Positions 10,060-20,180 of a stretch of DNA of 64,000 nt are shown piece after piece. Source of the stretch: Alkalihalobacillus sp. TS-13. Its GTDB lineage: Bacteria; Bacillota; Bacilli; Bacillales; Fictibacillaceae. The DNA lies in contig NZ_JAHKSI010000001.1 of assembly GCF_019720915.1 (NCBI RefSeq), forward strand, positions 2,728,001 through 2,792,000. Direction: 5' to 3'. A model generated the notes under the pieces. The model was given only the letters and a program-made list of their open reading frames with translations. It made no database searches and was not told the DNA's origin. Within the stretch, counting starts at the first letter, position 1; each line of letters opens with the position of its first letter. The translations under genes and the position numbers were made by a program.

Positions 10060-10995
10060 CTAAAAGTCATCGTAATCTGGTGTATCGATGACATTGTTCA
10101 GCTTCTCCGAAAACTGTTGTGCCGCATTGACCCCCATCCTCTTCAGACGGAAGTTCATAGCAGCGACCTCGATAATGACAGCAAGGTTTCGTCCAGGACG
10201 GACCGGTACCGTCAACCTCGGCAGTTCGACATCGATGATTTTCATCGTTTCTTCATCGAGACCGAGCCTGTCATAGGTTTTTTTCTGATCCCAGGTTTCG
10301 AGGTTGATCACCAACGCGATCTTTTTAAAATTACGGATCGCACCTGCACCAAACAGGGTCATAACATTGATGATCCCGAGTCCACGGATTTCCAACAGAT
10401 GCTGGATGAGCTCTGGTGAACTCCCGACAAGCGTCTTTTCGTCTTCCTGACGGATTTCCACCGAATCATCGGCGACCAATCTGTGCCCCCTTTTTACAAG
10501 CTCGAGTGCACTTTCACTTTTCCCGACGCCACTAGAACCTGTAATTAGGACTCCGATTCCGTAAATATCAACGAGCACACCATGTACCGCTGTCGTCGGT
10601 GCCAATTTACTTTCTAAAAAATTCGTCAACCGGCTGCTGAGACGTGTCGTCGTCAATTGTGACCGTAAAATCGGAATGCCTTTTTCTTCCGCAGCCTCAC
10701 CTAATTCCGGAGGCACGTCCCAACCTCTCGAGATGATGATGCCTGGAGTCTCGTCCCTGCAAAGCTTGCGAAGACGTTCCCTGCGGATCCGGTCATCCAG
10801 TCCGTTGACGAACGAAAGCTCTGTCTTGCCCAACAGTTGCAGGCGCTCAGCCGGATAATACGCAAAATAGCCCGCCATTTCAAGGCCAGGACGAGAAATA
10901 TCACTTGTCCTAATCGTCCGATGGATGCCGCTCTCGCCATGGACAAGTTCCAGCTGGAACTCATCGATCAGATCTTTTATATGTATGTTCGCCAT
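10060..10995 (-). CDS. hprK: HPr kinase/phosphorylase HprK
   Basis: The 311-aa protein phosphorylates and dephosphorylates Ser46 of HPr and so controls CcpA-dependent catabolite repression. The Walker A motif [10 protein letters not shown] is followed by the HprK signature around VADDSVEIR, and there is a conserved [12 protein letters not shown] chose the ATG at 10995 over an in-frame GTG at 11013 because GGGAGTGAC lies 9 nt before it and the length then equals B. subtilis HprK. Its partner functions, ppaX here and cre sites at 33200 and 52742, are in the same window. Confidence 0.96.
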   Translation of the reverse strand: MANIHIKDLIDEFQLELVHGESGIHRTIRTSDISRPGLEMAGYFAYYPAERLQLLGKTELSFVNGLDDRIRRERLRKLCRDETPGIIISRGWDVPPELGEAAEEKGIPILRSQLTTTRLSSRLTNFLESKLAPTTAVHGVLVDIYGIGVLITGSSGVGKSESALELVKRGHRLVADDSVEIRQEDEKTLVGSSPELIQHLLEIRGLGIINVMTLFGAGAIRNFKKIALVINLETWDQKKTYDRLGLDEETMKIIDVELPRLTVPVRPGRNLAVIIEVAAMNFRLKRMGVNAAQQFSEKLNNVIDTPDYDDF

Positions 10996-11125
10996 CTTGA
11001 AAGTCACTCCCACTTTCTAGCTTTTCTACCACACTATATTTTAGCATTCTTTTTCAAATCATGCCGACTCTACACCTAGTTTTCCAAAAATAGGTTGTAA
11101 ATTATGAGTGGATTTTGGGTGAATC

Positions 11126-11195
11126 AACGATATATTTGGGTTTTGCACCGATAAATTTGAAGTTTGCTCCGATAAAAATTGTGTTGCACCGATAT
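11126..11195 (+). repeat. CACCGAT tandem array with 21-bp period, locus 1
   Basis: Units start at 11126 (degenerate AACGAT), 11147, 11168 (TCCGAT) and 11188, giving steps of 21, 21 and 20 bp. The fullest unit reads like TTTGCACCGATAAATTTGAAG with variation in the A/T half. The family recurs at 38150-38262. Confidence 0.75.
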
Positions 11196-11292
11196 AGGTT
11201 CGAGGGCGATTTCTAAAGCGTAACTCATTCAATTTTACGACATTCCGCCCTTAAAAGAATCCATCCAAACGCTCAAAAATTGTGGGGAAACC

Positions 11293-11400
11293 TCCTACTG
11301 TTACTGGATTGTAGAAGAATTGGCAGGTAATCGCTTACATGAGCGAAGGTGACCAATTCTGCAACCGCAGGATGACGATCAGCCCTACAGTTTAGAGTAG
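11293..11400. other. Hairpin-rich block between yvlD and hprK
   Basis: AGAATTGG (11316-11323) pairs with CCAATTCT (11353-11360). Inside it TCGCT (11331-11335) pairs with AGCGA (11342-11346). Outside, CTACTGTTACTGGATTGTAG and CTACAGTTTAGAGTAG are imperfectly complementary. No coding potential or match to a riboswitch I know was seen. Confidence 0.4.
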
Positions 11401-11416
11401 TAAAAAAGTACCGAGT

Positions 11417-11490
11417 GGCCGGATTAAGAGAGATTTTGGCAGATTCCGGTTCGATTTGGCCGGATTCCTTCGTGAACCCGCCGGATTACC
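11417..11490 (+). repeat. GGCCGGATT tandem array with 21-bp period, locus 1
   Basis: Units begin at 11417, 11438, 11458 and 11479 (steps 21, 20, 21). The core is GGC(C/A)(G/A)GATT. A related TCCGGC(A/G)GGTT array with the same period lies at 30817-30870. Confidence 0.6.
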
Positions 11491-11521
11491 TCCCAATCCA
11501 GAGCTGGACCGGAAACCCACG

Positions 11522-11563
11522 AAAAAAAGAACTGACCTGGATTTTCATCTTTCTCCAGGTCAG
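11522..11563 (-). terminator. Terminator after yvlD
   Basis: CTGACCTGGA (11532-11541) and TCCAGGTCAG (11554-11563) form a perfect 10-bp stem. On the minus strand the hairpin is followed by TTCTTTTTTT. It ends the yvlA-yvlB-yvlD transcript. Confidence 0.9.
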
Positions 11564-11574
11564 CCCTTCAAAAT

Positions 11575-11937
11575 TTATCGATCTTTCAACGGTTTGACGA
11601 TCAGGTTGTTGATCAACAGATTCAAAACGGAGATGATGATCGCTGCGACCAGCGCCATGCCGAATCCGGAAATCATGAAGGTATCCCCCATCAACGCTTG
11701 TGTGAGCATCAGGGTGATCGCGTTGATCACGAACAAGAACAGTCCAAGACTTAAAATCGTGACAGGCAAAGTCAAAATCACCAAAATCGGTTTGACGATT
11801 ACATTCATGATTGCTAACAAAATACTCGCGATGATCGCTGCTCCGATTCCAGACAAATAGAAGGATTCACTGAAAAATCCGGAGACGACCATCAGCACGA
11901 TCGTATTGACAATTAAAGAAACAATCCATCCTCTCAA
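11575..11937 (-). CDS. yvlD: Phage-holin-family small membrane protein YvlD
   Basis: The 120-aa protein is almost entirely hydrophobic with four predicted spans (IVLMVVSGFF, IGAAIIASILLAIMNVIV, LSLGLFLFVINAITLMLTQ, ALVAAIIISVLNLLINNLI). It belongs to the phage holin 4 superfamily, YvlD group. In B. subtilis yvlABCD are cell-envelope-stress genes; no biochemical role is established. It starts 12 bp after yvlB and is followed by a strong terminator. Confidence 0.87.
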   Translation of the reverse strand: MRGWIVSLIVNTIVLMVVSGFFSESFYLSGIGAAIIASILLAIMNVIVKPILVILTLPVTILSLGLFLFVINAITLMLTQALMGDTFMISGFGMALVAAIIISVLNLLINNLIVKPLKDR

Positions 11938-11949
11938 AACACTACCTCC

Positions 11950-13080
11950 TTACCTCTTCGCAATTGAAATCGAACCGGTCTTCGCCACCGCCTCAATTTC
12001 ATAGGTCGTCGGTGCATCTTCATTGGCGATGAATTCCATCCGCTTAAGCACCACATCTTTTGTCTCTTTCTTAATATCAACTTTATCAAGAAAACAATTC
12101 AGGCTGCCAATCGTAGCTTTCATGTTTCCGTCCACCCGCAAACTGTTAGGCACAAGGATTTCAATTTTCCCAGCGACCGTTTTAAAAGAAGCTTTTCCAG
12201 GCATAGCGTCATCTAACGTGAAGGTGATCGAGCCATTCAAGGTTTCCGCCTCGACATCTTCGTATTTACCATTTAAACGGATCGCCCCGTTCAATGTTTC
12301 AAGGTCAAGCTTTTTCCAATTACTCTGTTCCAATCTGATTTTCCCATTGGAAGTCGAGGCATTCAATGAACCGCCATCTACACGGTTCAACGTTACTGCT
12401 CCGTTCGATGTACGGACGATCATCCGGTTCGTCTTCAATTCATCGAGGGTAATGGCTCCGTTCGCTGTGCGAAGCTGGATTTCCTCGTACATTTTCGTAG
12501 GCACATACATGTGTGCTTGCACTTTCAGGCGGTTTTCATCGACAAGGAATTGAAGTTCTCCCGATTCCGTCGCAAAATGTGCATTTTTCAAAAAGTACGC
12601 TTTCGCTTCTTCGGTCGACTGGGTCCGGTACACTGAAACATGACACTCGACGCGGACACTCTGCTCCTCCCACGGATGTAACTGTATGCCCCCGTTTGTC
12701 ACATGGACCTTCAGACGGTTGAAATCAACATCGTTTTCCTGAAAAACATGATCGATTTCCACTGCCTGACCGAAGTTGAAATCAAAATCAGTATCCTTCA
12801 ATTTCGTCACTACCCGGTCGATCAAGCTCGAAAACTTACTGATCGTCGATTGTTCTGACTTTTTCTCATACGTATGGGTTTTGTGCTGCTTATTTGTGCT
12901 TCCGTCTTTCTGTTCATTCGTTTGCTGCTTTTGCCCCGAATAATTGACTGTCGCTGTTCTGACAGGCTGCTTTTCTTCGGAAATGTCGTTTTCTCCAACT
13001 GCTTTTAAAAGCTCAACCGCTTCTGCCGATGAAATTTTTCCCTCATCAAGCATTTTCAAAATCATCTTCCGCTCTTCCAT
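11950..13080 (-). CDS. yvlB: YvlB-like protein, DUF4097 beta-helix adhesin-like domain
   Basis: The protein has 376 aa. The N-terminal 30 residues (MILKMLDEGKISSAEAVELL) form the short helix-turn-helix segment typical of this family. A low-complexity Q/K/T-rich linker follows. Then comes a repetitive beta domain with recurring 'TxNGxI' units (TANGAITL, TSNGAVTL, TSNGKIRL, TLNGAIRL, TLNGSITF), about one per 20 residues, which is the DUF4097 pattern. There is no signal peptide, so it is presumably cytoplasmic. An AAGGGGG site precedes the ATG. Confidence 0.88.
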   Translation of the reverse strand: MEERKMILKMLDEGKISSAEAVELLKAVGENDISEEKQPVRTATVNYSGQKQQTNEQKDGSTNKQHKTHTYEKKSEQSTISKFSSLIDRVVTKLKDTDFDFNFGQAVEIDHVFQENDVDFNRLKVHVTNGGIQLHPWEEQSVRVECHVSVYRTQSTEEAKAYFLKNAHFATESGELQFLVDENRLKVQAHMYVPTKMYEEIQLRTANGAITLDELKTNRMIVRTSNGAVTLNRVDGGSLNASTSNGKIRLEQSNWKKLDLETLNGAIRLNGKYEDVEAETLNGSITFTLDDAMPGKASFKTVAGKIEILVPNSLRVDGNMKATIGSLNCFLDKVDIKKETKDVVLKRMEFIANEDAPTTYEIEAVAKTGSISIAKR

Positions 13081-13157
13081 TCTAAAAATCCCCCTTCAGA
13101 TTTTTAAAAATAATTCAGGCTACGCGATTGTTCTTCAGGCGCTTTTAATCAGGAAAA

Positions 13158-13463
13158 CTATTTCTCCTGTAATACATGTATACCCTTCATGATGTTCCAT
13201 ATAGCAGCGGTCACTGCAGCACCCCCGAATATGATCATGCTGATGACCGTGAAATAGTTTACGATCTGCCCTGATTCGAAAAATAAGATTGATAAGATTG
13301 CCAGGGCGAGGACAGGAATTAAATGAGAAATGTAGGCAAGACGTGCATGCTGCCTGACATCCCGATCGTCAATGAGTAGAAAAATGACTGCTGGTACGAT
13401 AAAAGGTGCGAAAAACACACTCATGTAGCTTAATGATTTGATCAACTTACCCGATGAAGACAA
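13158..13463 (-). CDS. yvlA: YvlA-like small membrane protein (DUF4870)
   Basis: The protein is 101 aa with three membrane spans and the RQHARLAYISHLIP segment characteristic of DUF4870. I place the start at TTG 13463 because GGAGGAGA lies 7 nt before it; a more upstream TTG would overlap that ribosome site. It is the first gene of the yvlA-yvlB-yvlD set; yvlC (PspC type) of B. subtilis is missing here. The function is unknown beyond association with envelope stress. Confidence 0.8.
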   Translation of the reverse strand: MSSSGKLIKSLSYMSVFFAPFIVPAVIFLLIDDRDVRQHARLAYISHLIPVLALAILSILFFESGQIVNYFTVISMIIFGGAAVTAAIWNIMKGIHVLQEK

Positions 13464-13565
13464 CCCCGTTCTCCTCCATTCAATCAAGACTATGAAATTT
13501 TTCGAGCACTTATTATATGTATGTGACCCGCCCAGGTCTCATGCAGCACTCTATTGATTCGACAC

Positions 13566-13607
13566 AAAAAAGAAAAAGCCTCCTAAGATGAACCATCTTA
13601 GAAGACT
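13566..13607 (-). terminator. Terminator after uvrA
   Basis: On the minus strand TCTAAGATG pairs with CATCTTAGGA over a short loop and is followed by GGCTTTTTCTTTTTTG. It lies 10 bp past the uvrA stop. Confidence 0.88.
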
Positions 13608-13616
13608 TTACGCGTT

Positions 13617-16490
13617 CTATTTTGCTAAGGTTTCAGTTTTCTTGATTTTCGATTCCATCCGTTTCCGGTCACGCTTCAAAATCGGCGCCAAGTATTTACC
13701 CGTATAGGAAGCCTCGTTTTCCGCAATTTCCTCAGGTGTTCCTGTTCCGACTATCATACCACCTTTATCCCCGCCTTCAGGTCCGAGGTCGATGATATGG
13801 TCGACCGCCTTGATAACATCAAGATTATGCTCGATGACAAGAACTGAATCCCCGTTATCGACGAGACGTTGGAGCACAGTTAACAACCGCGAAATGTCAT
13901 GGACATGAAGTCCTGTCGTCGGCTCATCTAGAATATAAAGTGTCTTCCCTGTTGAACGCTTATGCAGCTGGGATGCCAGCTTCACACGCTGCGCTTCCCC
14001 TCCAGAAATCGTCGTCGAGGACTGGCCAAGTTTGATGTAGCCGAGACCGACGTCCATCATCGTCTGCACCTTCCGTTTGATCTTAGGGATATTCGCGAAA
14101 AATTCGACCGCTTCCTCAACCGTCATGTCAAGGATGTCAGCAATGTTCTTCCCTTTGTATTTCACCTCGAGGGTTTCACGGTTATAACGCTTCCCGTGGC
14201 ACACCTCACAAGGTACATACACATCTGGAAGGAAATGCATTTCGATTTTGATGATTCCGTCGCCGCGGCATGCTTCACAGCGACCACCTTTGACGTTGAA
14301 GGAGAACCGCCCTTTCTTGTACCCTCTCACCTTCGCTTCATTCGTCTGAGCGAAAACGTCCCGGATGTCATCAAAGACCCCGATATACGTTGCCGGGTTC
14401 GATCGTGGCGTACGTCCGATCGGCGACTGGTCGATATCGATGACTTTATCGATATGATCGAGCCCATCAATCTTCTTGTGTTCACCCGGTTTCTCTTTTG
14501 CACGGTGGAGCTTCTGTGCAAGTGATTTATAAAGGATCTCATTGATCAGCGTACTTTTACCGGATCCAGACACACCTGTCACACCAGTAAATACACCGAG
14601 AGGAATATCGACGTTCACTTTTTTCAAGTTGTTTTCAGTAGCCTCTTTGATCGTCAGCTTCCTTCCGTTCGACTTCCTTCTTTTCTTTGGAAGTGGGATG
14701 AATTTTTTACCGGACAAATAATTACCCGTCAACGAACTATCATCATCCATGATTTCTTGTGGCGAGCCTTGAGCGATGATCTTTCCGCCATGCGCCCCTG
14801 CGCCAGGTCCGATATCGATGATGTAATCGGCTGCAAGCATCGTATCCTCATCATGCTCGACGACAATCAACGTATTCCCGAGAGCGCGCATCTCTTCAAG
14901 CGTATTGATCAACCTGTCGTTATCACGTTGATGTAACCCGATCGACGGTTCATCCAGGATATAAAGGACACCCGTCAAACGTGAACCAACCTGAGTTGCG
15001 AGACGAATCCGCTGTGCTTCCCCACCTGATAAGGTGCCGGCAGAACGACTGAGTGTCAGGTAATCGAGTCCGACATTGACGAGGAACCCTAACCGATCAT
15101 TGATTTCGCGTAATATCAAACGCCCGATCTGTGCTTCTTTTTTCGTCAGATCAAGTTCACGGAAAAACTTATCCGCATCCTTTACTGACATATCAGTAAT
15201 GTTCCCAATGTGGTGATCCCGGATCTGGACCGCCCGTGCTTCCGGCTTCAACCGGTGGCCGCCACAGCTTGGGCAATGCTTTTGCGCCATATAGCCTTCC
15301 ATCTGTTCCCGAATATAATCGGAACTTGTTTCATGATAACGTCGCTTGATGTTGTTCACGACACCTTCGAAGAGAATCTTGTTTTCTCTCACCTGGCCGA
15401 AATCATTTTCATAGCGAAAGTAGATTTTATCCCTGCCGCTTCCATACAAGACTTTGTCCAGTTGTGTCTTGTTTAGTTTTTTAACCGGCACATCCATATC
15501 GATTCCATAATAATCACATACACTCTTTAAAAGCTGCGGGTAGTACTGGGAGTTCTGGGGTTCCCAAGGTGCAATGGCGTTGTCCCGCAATGTACGATCC
15601 CAATCTGGAATGATCAGATCAAGATCGACTTCAAGCTTCGTCCCCAGACCATCACATGAGGAACAAGCACCAAAAGGACTGTTGAACGAGAACAGCCGGG
15701 GTTCTAATTCACCAATTGAAAAACCACAGTATGGACACGCATGATGCTGACTGAACAACAGCTCTTCCTCACCGGTGACATCGACGATCACCTTACCATC
15801 CGCGATGTTCAATGCGGTTTCAAGTGAATCTGCCAGACGTGTTTCCACACCGTCTTTTACGACGATCCGGTCAACGACGATTTCAATCGAATGCTTCTTG
15901 TTCTTTTCAAGTTTAATCTCTTCACTTACGTCGGTGATCTCACCATCCACCCGGACACGAACGTATCCTTCCTTTTTGATATCTTCAAGGACCTTCACGT
16001 GCTCCCCTTTACGCCCTGATACAACTGGAGCAAGGATTTGCAGCTTCGTCCGTTCTGGATATTCGATGATCCGGTCGACCATCTGCTGGATTGTTTGTGA
16101 TGTGATCGGCACGTCATGATTTGGACAGATTGGCACCCCAATCCGCGCAAACAAAAGACGCAAGTAGTCATAGATTTCAGTCACAGTTCCCACCGTGGAA
16201 CGCGGGTTTTTACTCGTCGTCTTCTGATCGATTGAAATCGCTGGTGAGAGCCCCTCGATTGAATCGACGTCCGGCTTGTCCATTTGTCCTAAAAATTGGC
16301 GCGCATACGCAGAAAGTGACTCTACGTAACGGCGCTGACCTTCTGCATAAATCGTATCGAAAGCTAAGGAGGATTTACCTGAGCCGGATAAGCCAGTCAT
16401 CACGACCAGCTTATTTCGTGGGATGGTAACATCAATCCCTTTCAGGTTATGCTCCCTCGCTCCTTTTATCGTTATATGTTCATTTGCCAT
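13617..16490 (-). CDS. uvrA: Excinuclease ABC subunit A
   Basis: With the start at ATG 16490 (GGAAGGA 8 nt upstream) the protein is 957 aa, the B. subtilis length. The upstream in-frame ATG has no room for a ribosome site. UvrA is the damage-recognition ATPase of nucleotide excision repair. There are two ABC modules: Walker [13 protein letters not shown] and [12 protein letters not shown], and signatures [12 protein letters not shown] and [12 protein letters not shown]. Zinc-finger cysteines are in CPYCGF, CSSC, CPSCGG and CEACRGDG...CEVC. It follows uvrB by 5 bp. Confidence 0.98.
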   Translation of the reverse strand: MANEHITIKGAREHNLKGIDVTIPRNKLVVMTGLSGSGKSSLAFDTIYAEGQRRYVESLSAYARQFLGQMDKPDVDSIEGLSPAISIDQKTTSKNPRSTVGTVTEIYDYLRLLFARIGVPICPNHDVPITSQTIQQMVDRIIEYPERTKLQILAPVVSGRKGEHVKVLEDIKKEGYVRVRVDGEITDVSEEIKLEKNKKHSIEIVVDRIVVKDGVETRLADSLETALNIADGKVIVDVTGEEELLFSQHHACPYCGFSIGELEPRLFSFNSPFGACSSCDGLGTKLEVDLDLIIPDWDRTLRDNAIAPWEPQNSQYYPQLLKSVCDYYGIDMDVPVKKLNKTQLDKVLYGSGRDKIYFRYENDFGQVRENKILFEGVVNNIKRRYHETSSDYIREQMEGYMAQKHCPSCGGHRLKPEARAVQIRDHHIGNITDMSVKDADKFFRELDLTKKEAQIGRLILREINDRLGFLVNVGLDYLTLSRSAGTLSGGEAQRIRLATQVGSRLTGVLYILDEPSIGLHQRDNDRLINTLEEMRALGNTLIVVEHDEDTMLAADYIIDIGPGAGAHGGKIIAQGSPQEIMDDDSSLTGNYLSGKKFIPLPKKRRKSNGRKLTIKEATENNLKKVNVDIPLGVFTGVTGVSGSGKSTLINEILYKSLAQKLHRAKEKPGEHKKIDGLDHIDKVIDIDQSPIGRTPRSNPATYIGVFDDIRDVFAQTNEAKVRGYKKGRFSFNVKGGRCEACRGDGIIKIEMHFLPDVYVPCEVCHGKRYNRETLEVKYKGKNIADILDMTVEEAVEFFANIPKIKRKVQTMMDVGLGYIKLGQSSTTISGGEAQRVKLASQLHKRSTGKTLYILDEPTTGLHVHDISRLLTVLQRLVDNGDSVLVIEHNLDVIKAVDHIIDLGPEGGDKGGMIVGTGTPEEIAENEASYTGKYLAPILKRDRKRMESKIKKTETLAK

Positions 16491-16495
16491 TGGAG

Positions 16496-18478
16496 TCATC
16501 CTTCCGCTTTAAGCTCTAGTACCATGTCACGAAGCTCTGCTGCACGCTCGAAATCGAGATCTTTTGCAGCTTGCTTCATTTCTTTTTCCATCCGCTCGAT
16601 CACTTTCTCGCGTTCCTTCTTATCCATCTTCTGAAGAGCTTTCGCTTGTCCTGCTGACGGTTCATCCTCAGATGCGACAGTAGCACGGATCAAGTCTGGA
16701 ATCGCCTTCTGGATCGTCTGCGGTGTAATTCCGTGTTTTTCATTATAGGCAATCTGCTTCGTACGACGACGTTCTGTTTCATCAATCGCAATCCGCATCG
16801 AATTCGTAATTTTATCAGCATACATGATGACATGCCCGTTCGCATTACGTGCTGCACGTCCGATCGTCTGGATCAAGGAACGCTCCGCTCTCAAGAACCC
16901 TTCCTTATCGGCATCCAAAATCGCAACGAGCGAAACCTCAGGGATATCAATTCCTTCACGAAGGAGGTTGATCCCGACAAGAACATCGAATACACCTCTT
17001 CGAAGATCCCGGATGATTTCGATCCGCTCAAGCGTCTTGATCTCAGAGTGCAGATAGCGGACTTTCACGCCGTTTTCATGTAAATAATCGGTCAGGTCTT
17101 CTGACATCTTCTTCGTCAATGTCGTGACGAGGACGCGCTCTTTCTTTTTCACCCGTTCCTGGATCTCATCCATCAAGTCATCGATCTGACCTTCGATCGG
17201 TTTCACTTCGATGGTCGGATCAAGAAGACCCGTCGGACGGATGATCTGTTCGACCATTTCTGGCGAGTGCTCAAGTTCATATGGTCCAGGTGTCGCGGAT
17301 ACATAGACAGCCTGGCTTACTTTCTTTTCGAACTCCTCGAACATGAGCGGCCGGTTGTCTTTCGCTGACGGCAGACGGAAACCATGCTCGACAAGGACTT
17401 GTTTCCTCGCCTGATCTCCGTTATACATGCCACGGACCTGTGGAAGCGATACATGCGACTCATCGACCATCAACAGGAAGTCCTTCGGGAAGTAATCCAT
17501 CAACGTATATGGCGTCGAACCCGCTGGTCTCAATGTCAGATGACGCGAGTAGTTCTCGATCCCGGAACAGAAACCCATCTCCTGCATCATTTCGATATCA
17601 TAGCGCGTTCGCTGTTCGATCCGCTGCGCTTCCAGAAGCTTGTCTTGTTCCCTCAGCTCTTTAAGTCGTTCTTCAAGTTCAACCTGGATCCGTTCGATCG
17701 CGATCTTCATCTTCTCTTCACGGGTTACGAAGTGGGAAGCCGGGAAAATCGCAACATGACTGCGTTCCCCAAGAATCTCACCTGTGAGCGCATCCACCTC
17801 GGTGATCCGATCGATCTCATCCCCGAAAAATTCCACCCGGATACAGTGTTCATCACGTGATGCCGGGAAAATCTCGACGACATCTCCGCGGACACGGAAC
17901 GTACCACGTGTGAAGTTCACATCATTCCGCGCGTATTGGATATCGACAAGGTCATGCAGCAATTGATCGCGATCCTTTTCCATATCTGTTCGCAACGAAA
18001 CAACGAGTTCACGATATTCTTCAGGATTACCCAAACCATAGATGCACGATACACTGGCAACGATAATGACATCATTCCGTTCAAAAAGAGCTGATGTCGC
18101 TGAGTGGCGCAGCTTATCGATTTCATCATTGATGCTCGCATCTTTTTCTATGAAAGTATCGGATTGAGGTATGTACGCCTCAGGTTGATAATAGTCGTAG
18201 TAGCTGACGAAATACTCAACCGCATTGTTCGGAAAGAGTTCCTTGAATTCACTGTACAGCTGACCAGCCAGCGTCTTGTTGTGGGCAATTACAAGCGTGG
18301 GTTTATTGACCTGCTGGATGACATTCGACATCGTAAACGTCTTCCCGGTACCTGTAGCTCCGAGCAAAGTCTGATGTCTTTTACCAGCGTGGATGCCTTC
18401 GACCAGTTGCTTGACCGCGTTGGGCTGATCCCCTTCAGGTTGGTATTTCGACACTAATTCGAACTGCTTCTCACTCAT
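16496..18478 (-). CDS. uvrB: Excinuclease ABC subunit B
   Basis: The 660-aa protein is the DNA helicase-like subunit that receives damaged DNA from UvrA and recruits UvrC. Visible are Walker [14 protein letters not shown] near residue 40, the beta-hairpin region [10 protein letters not shown], helicase motifs VDESHV and QTIGRAARN, and the C-terminal UVR domain ([20 protein letters not shown]) that contacts UvrC. It is the first gene of the uvrBA operon, preceded by an extended -10 promoter and a LexA-type box. In B. subtilis csbA lies directly upstream; here it is 18 kb away. Confidence 0.98.
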   Translation of the reverse strand: MSEKQFELVSKYQPEGDQPNAVKQLVEGIHAGKRHQTLLGATGTGKTFTMSNVIQQVNKPTLVIAHNKTLAGQLYSEFKELFPNNAVEYFVSYYDYYQPEAYIPQSDTFIEKDASINDEIDKLRHSATSALFERNDVIIVASVSCIYGLGNPEEYRELVVSLRTDMEKDRDQLLHDLVDIQYARNDVNFTRGTFRVRGDVVEIFPASRDEHCIRVEFFGDEIDRITEVDALTGEILGERSHVAIFPASHFVTREEKMKIAIERIQVELEERLKELREQDKLLEAQRIEQRTRYDIEMMQEMGFCSGIENYSRHLTLRPAGSTPYTLMDYFPKDFLLMVDESHVSLPQVRGMYNGDQARKQVLVEHGFRLPSAKDNRPLMFEEFEKKVSQAVYVSATPGPYELEHSPEMVEQIIRPTGLLDPTIEVKPIEGQIDDLMDEIQERVKKKERVLVTTLTKKMSEDLTDYLHENGVKVRYLHSEIKTLERIEIIRDLRRGVFDVLVGINLLREGIDIPEVSLVAILDADKEGFLRAERSLIQTIGRAARNANGHVIMYADKITNSMRIAIDETERRRTKQIAYNEKHGITPQTIQKAIPDLIRATVASEDEPSAGQAKALQKMDKKEREKVIERMEKEMKQAAKDLDFERAAELRDMVLELKAEG

Positions 18479-18517
18479 GCGACGAACCCCTCCGTTTCTT
18501 AAATCTCACTATCAAAC

Positions 18518-18526
18518 ATTATAGCA
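18518..18526 (-). promoter_or_regulatory. uvrB extended -10 promoter element
   Basis: On the minus strand TGCTATAAT gives an extended -10 (TGn plus TATAAT), 40 bp before the uvrB ATG. The -35 region is weak, as often seen with extended -10 promoters. Confidence 0.65.
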
Positions 18527-18554
18527 CAGGATTAGGAAAAAATAACAAGAAAAA

Positions 18555-18568
18555 CGAACTTACATTCG
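18555..18568. promoter_or_regulatory. LexA/DinR SOS box upstream of uvrB
   Basis: CGAACTTACATTCG differs at one core position from the Gram-positive SOS box CGAAC-N4-GTTCG. It lies about 30 bp upstream of the uvrB -10 element, so LexA would sit over the -35 region. SOS control of uvrBA is known in B. subtilis. Confidence 0.75.
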
Positions 18569-18694
18569 CCTTTTTTGTTCCTGGTAATTTTTTCTCATGT
18601 ATTCTCATAAATAATGAAACAGTAGACATGCTTTTCCCGTCTATACATTTAAGGAAACTTGAATTCTTGTTTTGATGTTTTGGAGGTAAATACG

Positions 18695-19105
18695 ATGAAA
18701 AGATGGTTCTATGGAGCTATATCGATTGTTTGCATGTTTCTTTTTGCATATCTTGTCATCATCCCGAACCTGCCGGGCAATGCCAGCAGTATCCCTGGTC
18801 AATCCGGGAACGGCGCCATGCCTGAAGAAGATCTATGGGAGCAATCGATCACTGGATATATTGTTGATAAAGAAAATGAACGCATTCTTGTTTTAGAAGG
18901 AATTGAAAAAGAAGAACTCGAGGGCTTCGACCCGAAAAATATCCATGAGTACCCGAGCAGCGGTGCTTACTGGTTCAAGGTTGATTCTGTCGATACTTAT
19001 AAAATTGGGCAAAAGGTCGAGGTCTGGCCAAAAGGCGCAATCGCTGAATCGTACCCTGCCCAGGGAACGGCTGGAAAAATCAATATTTTAGAGGAAGCAG
19101 ATTAA
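18695..19105 (+). CDS. DUF3221 domain protein with N-terminal membrane anchor
   Basis: The protein is 136 aa from ATG 18695, chosen because TGGAGG lies 8 nt upstream. An N-terminal hydrophobic stretch (WFYGAISIVCMFLFAYLVII) anchors or exports it. The rest is a small soluble domain (GYIVDKENERILVLEG ... YWFKV ... GQKVEVWPKGAIAESYPAQG), the pattern of DUF3221 proteins such as B. subtilis YobA. Its role is unknown. It begins the plus-strand accessory stretch and is 63 bp from the AIM24 gene. Confidence 0.8.
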   Translation: MKRWFYGAISIVCMFLFAYLVIIPNLPGNASSIPGQSGNGAMPEEDLWEQSITGYIVDKENERILVLEGIEKEELEGFDPKNIHEYPSSGAYWFKVDSVDTYKIGQKVEVWPKGAIAESYPAQGTAGKINILEEAD

Positions 19106-19168
19106 AAGGAACTTGGGACCGGGACGGCGAATTGAACTGATAGACTATGAAAAATGCAGGTGATAGGA

Positions 19169-19864
19169 ATGTCGAAATATTCAATTGAAGAGTTTGTCAG
19201 ACAAACTTCCCAGGAAGATAAAGGCGAAGGGCTATTCGAGCTTGAAACGCCGCGGATCCTTGAAATCAACTTGGACGGAAACGTCTGGGCGAAGATGGGG
19301 GCGATGGTTACCTACCACGGGAACATCAAATTTGTCCGTGAAGGGATCCTCGAACACGGCATCGGTAAAATGTTCAAAAAAGCATTGACCGGTGAAGGGG
19401 CAGCCCTTATGAAAGCAAATGGATCAGGGAAGCTCTACCTTGCAGATCAAGGTAAGAAAATCACGATCCTCCAGCTACAGAACGATTCGATCTATGTGAA
19501 CGGGAACGACCTGCTCGCATTCGAACCGTCAATTGACTGGGACATCAAATTGATGAGGCGAATCACTGGGATGATGGCTGGCGGACTATTCAACGTACAT
19601 TGTCAGGGAACCGGGATGATTGCTATCACTTCCCACTATGAACCGTTGACAATTCAGGTAACGCCGGGCCGTCCGGTGTTCACAGATCCGAATGCGACCG
19701 TCGCCTGGTCAGGCTCGCTCTCGCCAGACTTCCAGACTGATGTATCTTTGAAAACCTTCTTCGGAAGAGGAAGTGGTGAGTCAATCCAGATGAGGTTCGA
19801 AGGCAGCGGGTTCGTTGTCGTCCAACCATACGAAGAAATCTATATGCAGCAAAGTCAATCCTGA
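19169..19864 (+). CDS. AIM24 family protein
   Basis: The 231-aa, beta-rich, glycine-rich protein has the AIM24/TRAP-like fold: EIDLDGN-type N-terminus, VWAKMGAMVTYHGNIKF, GEGAALMKANGSGKLYLADQG and a late GLFNVHCQGTGMIAITS. I use ATG 19169 because AGGTGATAGG precedes it at normal spacing. Bacterial members are cytoplasmic and of unknown function. A terminator follows directly. Confidence 0.85.
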   Translation: MSKYSIEEFVRQTSQEDKGEGLFELETPRILEINLDGNVWAKMGAMVTYHGNIKFVREGILEHGIGKMFKKALTGEGAALMKANGSGKLYLADQGKKITILQLQNDSIYVNGNDLLAFEPSIDWDIKLMRRITGMMAGGLFNVHCQGTGMIAITSHYEPLTIQVTPGRPVFTDPNATVAWSGSLSPDFQTDVSLKTFFGRGSGESIQMRFEGSGFVVVQPYEEIYMQQSQS

Positions 19865-19870
19865 ACAGAA

Positions 19871-19893
19871 AAACGGCCTAGTGCCGTTTTTTC
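19871..19893 (+). terminator. Terminator after the AIM24 gene
   Basis: AAACGGC and GCCGTTTTTTC form a compact stem-loop with a 5-nt loop and a T-run, 7 bp after the stop codon. Confidence 0.88.
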
Positions 19894-19910
19894 ATTGTTG
19901 AAATAAATTT

Positions 19911-20089
19911 ACGGACATGAGAGACCTTATTAAGGTGAAAAACACTGTTTTTACATCTTTACGGACACCAGAGACGTTATTTACCGGAATTCACTTGAAA
20001 ACAGCAGAATTTGTCACAGATAACGGCTCTCCTGTCCACTAATTTATAGAAACCCCACTTTTTGACATAAATAACGTCCTGTATGTCCA
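19911..20089. repeat. Four-unit phrase array, two direct then two inverted (ACGGACA-CCTTATTT family), locus 2
   Basis: Direct units start at 19911 and 19961 (ACGGACAxxAGAGACxTTATT). Inverted units lie at about 20020-20039 and 20070-20089 (ATAACG...TGTCC). Spacings are about 50, 60 and 50 bp, the same plan as at 6218-6400. The region 19865-20180 holds no gene. Confidence 0.75.
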
Positions 20090-20180
20090 TTATTTTCATA
20101 TTCCTCAAATGAGTTGGAACTCTTAAGTGGTATACTGTAACATAGACAGAGTGGAAATTGCTTTTTAAGAAGGAGAAGTT

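Larger units (their letters stand above)
10996..11574. other. 579-bp intergenic region upstream of hprK
   Basis: It contains a 21-bp-period CACCGAT array (11126-11195), a hairpin-rich block (11293-11400), a 21-bp-period GGCCGGATT array (11417-11490) and the yvlD terminator (11522-11563). No gene is visible. The hprK promoter was not identified with confidence. Confidence 0.65.
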
